This document shows, in pieces, positions 6,377 to 11,058 of a stretch of DNA of 11,058 nt. Source of the stretch: Bacteroidetes bacterium UBA2322 (GTDB taxonomy: Bacteria > Bacteroidota > Bacteroidia > Chitinophagales > UBA2359); assembly GCA_002345145.1 (NCBI GenBank), contig DDVC01000081.1, positions 6,690 through 17,747 of the forward strand, read 5' to 3'. Under the pieces are notes generated by a model. The model did not search any database and had not been told where the DNA came from. It saw only the letters and a list, made by a program, of their open reading frames with translations. The position numbers were made by a program, and so were the translations under genes. Positions within the stretch are counted from its first letter, which is position 1. The number at the start of each line of letters is the position of its first letter.

Positions 6377-8398
6377 TTATTGGGATTTAAGTAAATCTTG
6401 CAAGGCAAACATTTCGTCTCGCAGTCGGGCGGCTTCCATGTAATCTTCGTTTTTGGCAGCCTGCTGCATTTTTTTACGGGTTTGGTCAATCAGTTTTTCT
6501 AACTGTGGTTTGGTCATGTACTGCACTATGGGGTCGGCGGCAAGGTTTACCGCTTCTTCGGGCTCTGTGTAGGCTTTGCTTTCGGAGCGTATTTGGAGAA
6601 TGGAACTTTGCTCAATAATTTTTTCTCTCGATTTAAACACGGTAGTAGGGGTAATGCCATGTGTTTGATTGTATTCAATCTGTTTGGCGCGTTTTCGGTT
6701 GGTTTCGTCAATGGCGCGCTGCATAGATTGGGTAATTTTATCGGCATACATAATGACCAATCCGTTTGCGTTTCGGGCGGCGCGCCCTGCTGTTTGAATA
6801 AGGGAGCGCTCGTTTCTGAGAAACCCTTCTTTATCGGCATCAAGAATGGCAACTAAGGATACTTCGGGCAGGTCGAGCCCTTCGCGCAGCAGGTTTACAC
6901 CTATGAGCACATCAAATTCGCCCAATCGGAGGTCGCGTATAATTTCTACTCGGTCAAGGGTATCTACTTCTGAGTGAATATAGCGGCATTTTACCTGAAA
7001 CCGGGCAAGGTATTTGGTTAGTTCTTCTGCCATGCGCTTAGTGAGGGTGGTAACCAATACGCGCTCTTTTTGTTCAATGCGGAGGTTAATTTCGCCCAGC
7101 AGGTCATCTATTTGGTTGAGGCTGGGGCGCACCTGCACCGGAGGGTCTAATAAACCGGTGGGTCGCACAATTTGCTCCACAATTACGCCTTCCGATTGTT
7201 CCAGTTCAAAATCGGCGGGCGTTGCAGAAACATAAACCACCTGATTTACCAACTGCTGAAACTCGCTAAAATTGAGCGGGCGGTTATCTAAAGCCGATGG
7301 CAGGCGAAAACCGTGTTCTACCAAGCTTAGTTTTCGGGAGCGGTCGCCGCCGTGCATACCCGATACTTGGGGCATGGTAACATGGCTTTCGTCCACTATA
7401 AGCAGGTAATCTTTTGGGAAATAATCTAACAAACAAAACGGGCGGTCGCCGGGTTGCCTTCGGTCAAAAAACCGCGAGTAGTTTTCAATACCCGAACAAT
7501 ACCCCAGCTCCCGAATCATTTCTAAGTCAAAGGTAACGCGCTCCTGTATTCGGGCAGCCTCCAAGGGCTTGTTTATCGATTTAAAATAGGCTACCTGTGC
7601 AAACATTTCTACCTCTATTTCGCGCAGTATTTTGCCATATTCTTCCTTAGGCATAAGGTAAAGGTTGGCGGGGTAAATAATGGCTTCGGTAATGGAGGCG
7701 GTGCGCTTGCCGTTATCGGGGTTAAAGAGTTCTATTTCCTCAATGTCATCGCCAAAAAAAGTAATTCGGAAGGCAGATTCGGTATAAGGAGGGTAAATTT
7801 CTACCAAATCGCCCCTAACCCTAAAATTGCCGCGTTCAAACTCGGCTTCGGAGCGGCTGTAGAGCATGTTTACCAACTGAAACAAAAACTGGTTTCGGCT
7901 AATGGTTTGTTTTACCGACAGTTTAACAATATGCCTTTTGTATTCTTCGGGATTTCCCATACCATAAATACAAGATACCGATGCCACTACTATCACATCG
8001 CGCCTGCCCGACATAAGGGAGGACGTAGTGCGTAGGCGCAGTTTTTCTATTTCGTCGTTTATGGCAAGGTCTTTTTCTATATAGGTATCGGTAACGGCAA
8101 CGTAGGCTTCGGGTTGGTAGTAATCGTAATAAGACACAAAGTATTCAACGGCATTATCGGGAAAAAACTGCTTAAACTCGCCATATAACTGGGCTACCAA
8201 TGTTTTGTTGTGGCTAAGAATAAGCGTTGGCTTTTGCACCTGTGCAATTACGTTAGCCATAGTAAACGTTTTGCCCGACCCGGTAACCCCCAGTAGGGTT
8301 TGGGCACGGTCGCCACGGTTAATGCCCTCTACTAACTGGCGTATGGCTTCGGGCTGGTCGCCGGTAGGCTGAAAATCGGATATGAGTTGGAAGGGCAA
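6377..8398 (-). CDS. uvrB: Excinuclease ABC subunit B
   Basis: This 673-residue UvrB is the helicase-like damage-verification subunit of UvrABC nucleotide excision repair. Visible elements include PTGDQPEAI near the N-terminus and Walker A GVTGSGKT (37-44). The damage-probing beta-hairpin region YYDYYQPEAYV is at about 90-100, and GIENYSRFFDRRQPGDRP follows. Walker B is DESHVTMPQVSGMHGGDRSRK, and YVSATPADFELE follows. Helicase motifs V-VI include LLREGLDLPEVSLVAILDADKEGFLRNERSLIQTAGRAARN. The C-terminal UVR domain (last ~40 residues, EKLIDQTRKKMQQAAKNEDYMEAARLRDEM) binds UvrC. The start is TTG at 8398. It matches the normal UvrB N-terminus, and two codons upstream is an in-frame TAA, so no longer start is possible. 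The heptad array lies within seven bases of this start, leaving no conventional upstream region. Confidence 0.97.
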   Translation of the reverse strand: MPFQLISDFQPTGDQPEAIRQLVEGINRGDRAQTLLGVTGSGKTFTMANVIAQVQKPTLILSHNKTLVAQLYGEFKQFFPDNAVEYFVSYYDYYQPEAYVAVTDTYIEKDLAINDEIEKLRLRTTSSLMSGRRDVIVVASVSCIYGMGNPEEYKRHIVKLSVKQTISRNQFLFQLVNMLYSRSEAEFERGNFRVRGDLVEIYPPYTESAFRITFFGDDIEEIELFNPDNGKRTASITEAIIYPANLYLMPKEEYGKILREIEVEMFAQVAYFKSINKPLEAARIQERVTFDLEMIRELGYCSGIENYSRFFDRRQPGDRPFCLLDYFPKDYLLIVDESHVTMPQVSGMHGGDRSRKLSLVEHGFRLPSALDNRPLNFSEFQQLVNQVVYVSATPADFELEQSEGVIVEQIVRPTGLLDPPVQVRPSLNQIDDLLGEINLRIEQKERVLVTTLTKRMAEELTKYLARFQVKCRYIHSEVDTLDRVEIIRDLRLGEFDVLIGVNLLREGLDLPEVSLVAILDADKEGFLRNERSLIQTAGRAARNANGLVIMYADKITQSMQRAIDETNRKRAKQIEYNQTHGITPTTVFKSREKIIEQSSILQIRSESKAYTEPEEAVNLAADPIVQYMTKPQLEKLIDQTRKKMQQAAKNEDYMEAARLRDEMFALQDLLKSQ

Positions 8399-8404
8399 AG
8401 TTAG

Positions 8405-8761
8405 TTATGAGTTGTGAGTTATGAGTTATGAGTTATGAGTTGTAAGTTAGGAGTTATGAGTTGTGAGTTATGAGTTATGAGTTATGAGTTATGAGTTGTA
8501 AGTTATGAGTTGTGAGTTGTGAGTTGTGAGTTGTGAGTTGTGAGTTGTGAGTTGTGAGTTGTGAGTTGTGAGTTGTAAGTTATGAGTTGTGAGTTATGAG
8601 TTGTGAGTTGTGAGTTATGAGTTATGAGTTGTAAGTTAGGAGTTAGGAGTTGTGAGTTAGGAGTTAGGAGTTATGAGTTAGGAGTTAGGAGTTATGAGTT
8701 GTGAGTTATGAGTTAGGAGTTAGGAGTTAGGAGTTGTAAGTTATGAGTTATGAGTTATGAC
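8405..8761. repeat. Heptanucleotide tandem array 2, 51 units, abutting uvrB
   Basis: There are 51 consecutive 7-bp units in perfect register. My hand count is TTATGAG 19, TTGTGAG 16, TTAGGAG 10, TTGTAAG 5 and a final TTATGAC. Units 16-24 are nine identical TTGTGAG copies, while TTAGGAG is concentrated in units 34-47. The plus strand has no C from 8397 to 8760, so a minus-strand transcript would contain no G over this stretch. At its right end the array passes into CTACCAT TCACCAC, words like those at 10953-11015, just before the HD gene stop. No direct repeats plus unique spacers are present, so this is not CRISPR. Confidence 0.98.
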
Positions 8762-8782
8762 TACCATTCACCACTTGCCAAA

Positions 8783-10951
8783 TCATATTTCTTGTCGCTC
8801 CATAATTTCGGGATAGCTGATGCGGATATGGTAAATGCTTCGGAGTTGTTTTTTGAATACTTTTTTTATGGTAGAGATTTCTTTAAAGCTGATATCGCAG
8901 TTTTGAAATTGCTGGTCTTTAATTTTGGAGTTGATGATATGGTCAACCAATTGGTTAATTTGCTCGTCGGTAGGCGAAACAAGGCTTCGGGAGGCTGCTT
9001 CTACGGAGTCTGCCATCATTACAATGGCAGTTTCTTTAGAGTAAGGGAGTGGACCTTTATAGCGGAAAAAAGGCTCGTCAATTTCGTGTTTAGGGTTTTC
9101 TTTGAGGAAGTTTTGGTAAAAATACTCTACTCTGGTAGTGCCGTGGTGGGTGCGAATAAAATCAATGATGATATTGGGCAGGCGCTCTTTTTTAGCCAGT
9201 TCAATGCCGTGTGATACGTGTTCTTTAATAATGCGCACACTTTCTATGTAAGGGATATCGTCGTGTGGGTTAATTTCGGTGGTTTGGTTTTCGGTAAAAT
9301 AGATAGGTCGGAGCATTTTACCAATATCGTGGTACAGTGCGCCTACTTTGGCAAGGAGGGGTCGGGCGCCTATTTCCAGCGAGGCGGCTTCGGCAAGGTT
9401 GGCTACTTGCAAGGAGTGTGCAAAAGTGCCGGGCGCTTTTCGGGCAAGGCGGCGCAGGAGGGGTTTGTTAAGGTCGCTAAGTTCGGCAAGGGTAATGTTA
9501 GAAATAAAACCAAACAGTTTTTCAAAAGCCGGAATGAGCGGGTAAGCCAGCAGGCAAAAAAACGTATTTACCACCAACCAACCTAAGTTTACCCAGGGTA
9601 TGTATGCCCATGCGCCTTCTTTTACGAGCGAAAGCCCAATGAAACCCACCGTATAGGTGGCAAAAATATAGGCGGTAGATTTAAAAAAATCTGACCAGTA
9701 ATAGGCTCGTTCATTAGCTAAAATGGCTGCCAAACCTGCGGTAAAATGCAAAAACAAAAACTCAAACCCCATAGGTACAATAAAACCCGATAGCAATACA
9801 ATAATAATATGTATATACATGGCGGTTCGGTTGCCAAAAAAATTGCGCATTACAATGGGCACTATGCAATAGGGCAGCATATAAAGGCTAAAATTGGTTT
9901 GCCCTATTTGGCGCAGGTCAACCACTAAGCGGATTAGGTAAATAAAGGCGGCGGTAAAAATGAGTATAAAAGCAAGTTTGCGCGGATTGTAATAAGTAGC
10001 CGGTTCAAAAATTTGGAGGAATGCCACAAACAAGGCAATGGTAACCAATACTAATAAAAAATGCCCGATGTTTACGGCATACTTATTAAAAAACATGGGG
10101 TTGGCAATACCGGCATCTGATTCTTGTGTTTCGTAGGCATTTTTGAGCGACTGTAGTTTGCTGTACTGCTCATTTTTTACCAGCGCTCCCTGTGCTATAA
10201 TGAGTTCATTTTGCTGCACTACCCCCTTTGACGTAGATATTTTTTTTAGTTCGTCTTCCGTAATTTCGCGGGTAGTTTTTCGGTCAAAGGTGATATTGGG
10301 TTGAAGGCTGTTGCAGAGGGGTTCTATAACCGGTTGCAGGTTTTCGGGCAGTTGGGTGCGCAGGTAGGTATCGGCATACTGGCAGGCATCGGTAATGTTG
10401 GTAAATAAACCGGCGGGTGTTACCGTAGTAACGGTGTTGTTATTGATGAGGTTAATGCTGTTGAGGTTTAGTTTACCGCCTTTTTTGTGTTCCTCATCGG
10501 TAAGTAAAATGCCTTTTTTGTAAATGGTATCTAAAACCTGCCGGACAACTTTGGCAACCTGAGATGAATCTTTTCGGGTAATGCCGGTAACGGTGCCTGC
10601 TCCCAAAGTACCCTGATTATTAAGAAACTGAGCAAAATTTGCCGAAAATTGCTCTGTTACTTTTTCTTTTACCTTTAGCTCTACCTTGTAATAGGGCGAA
10701 ATACTGTCTATCATGTTTTGCTGTTCTGTCAGCAATTCATCGGGTAGTTTTTTTATGGTAAAGGTAAAGGGGGCATATAGGTTTTCGTATTTCCAGGGCA
10801 GGTTCAGCTCAAAATCGTAGTTGAAGTTTTCTTTTGGCAGCAGTGTGGCAATAATTCCCACACACGCCAGTATAATCACATAGCGTACTATAATGAGGTG
10901 CTTGTTTACAATAAGCGAGCTAATATCTTTAAAACCGGGTAAACCGAGCAT
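8783..10951 (-). CDS. pgpH: 7TM-HD membrane phosphodiesterase, PgpH type (probable c-di-AMP hydrolase)
   Basis: This 722-residue protein has the PgpH architecture. An N-terminal membrane anchor (about 18-38) is followed by an extracytoplasmic 7TMR-HDED domain (about 40-290), with PWKYENLYAPF at its start and NELIIAQGALVKNEQYSKLQSL near its end. Seven predicted membrane helices span about 295-472. The cytoplasmic HD domain has AHSLQVANLAE (His512), LYHDIGK (His541-Asp542), HVSHG (His581), THHGTTR (His602-603) and MMADSVEAASRSL (Asp648). Family members such as Listeria PgpH hydrolyse cyclic di-AMP; that substrate is inferred here, not shown. The start is ATG at 10951. An in-frame GTG at 11018 would add 23 residues, but these are simply translated heptad repeats. 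The stop lies 22 bp from array 2, and the start lies 2 bp from array 3. Confidence 0.93.
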   Translation of the reverse strand: MLGLPGFKDISSLIVNKHLIIVRYVIILACVGIIATLLPKENFNYDFELNLPWKYENLYAPFTFTIKKLPDELLTEQQNMIDSISPYYKVELKVKEKVTEQFSANFAQFLNNQGTLGAGTVTGITRKDSSQVAKVVRQVLDTIYKKGILLTDEEHKKGGKLNLNSINLINNNTVTTVTPAGLFTNITDACQYADTYLRTQLPENLQPVIEPLCNSLQPNITFDRKTTREITEDELKKISTSKGVVQQNELIIAQGALVKNEQYSKLQSLKNAYETQESDAGIANPMFFNKYAVNIGHFLLVLVTIALFVAFLQIFEPATYYNPRKLAFILIFTAAFIYLIRLVVDLRQIGQTNFSLYMLPYCIVPIVMRNFFGNRTAMYIHIIIVLLSGFIVPMGFEFLFLHFTAGLAAILANERAYYWSDFFKSTAYIFATYTVGFIGLSLVKEGAWAYIPWVNLGWLVVNTFFCLLAYPLIPAFEKLFGFISNITLAELSDLNKPLLRRLARKAPGTFAHSLQVANLAEAASLEIGARPLLAKVGALYHDIGKMLRPIYFTENQTTEINPHDDIPYIESVRIIKEHVSHGIELAKKERLPNIIIDFIRTHHGTTRVEYFYQNFLKENPKHEIDEPFFRYKGPLPYSKETAIVMMADSVEAASRSLVSPTDEQINQLVDHIINSKIKDQQFQNCDISFKEISTIKKVFKKQLRSIYHIRISYPEIMERQEI

Positions 10952-10952
10952 T

Positions 10953-11015
10953 TTGGTAGATAGTAGATGGTAGATGGTATCGGGTAGTGGGTAGATAGTA
11001 GATGGTAAATGGTAA
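10953..11015. repeat. Heptad array of the second family (CTACCAT), upstream of the HD gene
   Basis: On the minus strand nine units follow in exact register: TTACCAT twice, CTACTAT, CTACCCA, CTACCCG, ATACCAT, CTACCAT, CTACTAT and CTACCAA. The last unit ends one base before the HD gene ATG. They continue the 7-bp phase of the TTATGAG-type units beyond 11015 with no gap, although the unit sequence is different. Confidence 0.9.
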
Positions 11016-11058
11016 CTCACAATTCATAATTCACAATTCATAACTCATAACCCATAAC
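11016..11058. repeat. Heptanucleotide array 3 (TTATGAG family, inverted), cut by the right edge
   Basis: On the minus strand there are six units: TTATGGG, TTATGAG, TTATGAA, TTGTGAA, TTATGAA and TTGTGAG, plus one base at the window end. The orientation is opposite to arrays 1 and 2. The TTATGAA variant is shared with array 1 but not with array 2. The array continues outside the window. Confidence 0.93.

Noticed and set aside
6367..6489. Longer DUF697 start overlapping uvrB
   Set aside because: The extra residues come from the uvrB UVR-domain region read in another frame; ATG 6366 fits the family.
8396..8403. TAACTTTG on the minus strand as a uvrB promoter box
   Set aside because: It matches TAnnTTTG but includes the TTG start codon, so transcription would begin inside the coding region ahead of no usable start. 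Probably chance.
8405..8761. CRISPR array
   Set aside because: The units are 7 bp and contiguous with no unique spacers; no cas genes are present.
8750..9214. Plus-strand open frame of 154 codons starting in array 2
   Set aside because: It begins inside the repeat and then runs antisense to the conserved HD domain; no family resemblance.
10952..11020. Longer HD protein starting at GTG 11018
   Set aside because: The extra 23 residues are translated heptad repeats (YHLPSTI, YPLPDTI, YHLLSTK). The family N-terminal anchor starts after ATG 10951.

Overview
The window looks like chromosomal DNA of a Bacteroidota bacterium; the class is not resolvable from sequence alone. The evidence is a Bacteroidota-style TonB, a DUF4294 lipoprotein-like/secreted protein, an ssb-gldE gene pair, the apparent lack of Shine-Dalgarno sequences, and several matches to the Bacteroidota -7 promoter element TAnnTTTG. 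Eight protein genes are supported, with no RNA genes, insertion sequences or CRISPR.

Layout. 1-144 is the end of a 7-bp tandem repeat array that runs off the left edge. umuC (199-1470, minus) follows, then tonB (1687-2535, minus). Diverging from tonB are a secreted DUF4294 protein (2798-3523), ssb (3652-4107, with a strong terminator) and gldE (4334-5764), all on the plus strand. A DUF697/SHOCT protein (5791-6366) and uvrB (6377-8398) form a minus-strand pair. A second, 51-unit heptad array (8405-8761) lies directly against the uvrB start codon. A membrane 7TM-HD phosphodiesterase of the PgpH type (8783-10951, minus) follows. Its start codon in turn abuts a third heptad array of two unit families (10953-11058), which runs off the right edge.

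The genes are mostly ordinary core functions: translesion synthesis (UmuC), single-strand binding (SSB), nucleotide excision repair (UvrB), outer-membrane energy transduction (TonB), a CNNM/CorC-type membrane protein (GldE) and probable c-di-AMP turnover (7TM-HD). Three of the eight act in DNA repair.

The unusual part is the heptad arrays. They are built from a very small vocabulary of 7-bp words (TTATGAG, TTGTGAG, TTAGGAG, TTGTAAG, TTATGAA) and keep exact 7-bp register over 51 units without an indel. One strand lacks C entirely. They lie directly against the start codons of uvrB and the HD gene, and they flank the HD gene in opposite orientation. Similar heptanucleotide short tandem repeats are known from cyanobacteria (STRR sequences), so the class of repeat is not new. 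The position, vocabulary and inverted arrangement here deserve attention.
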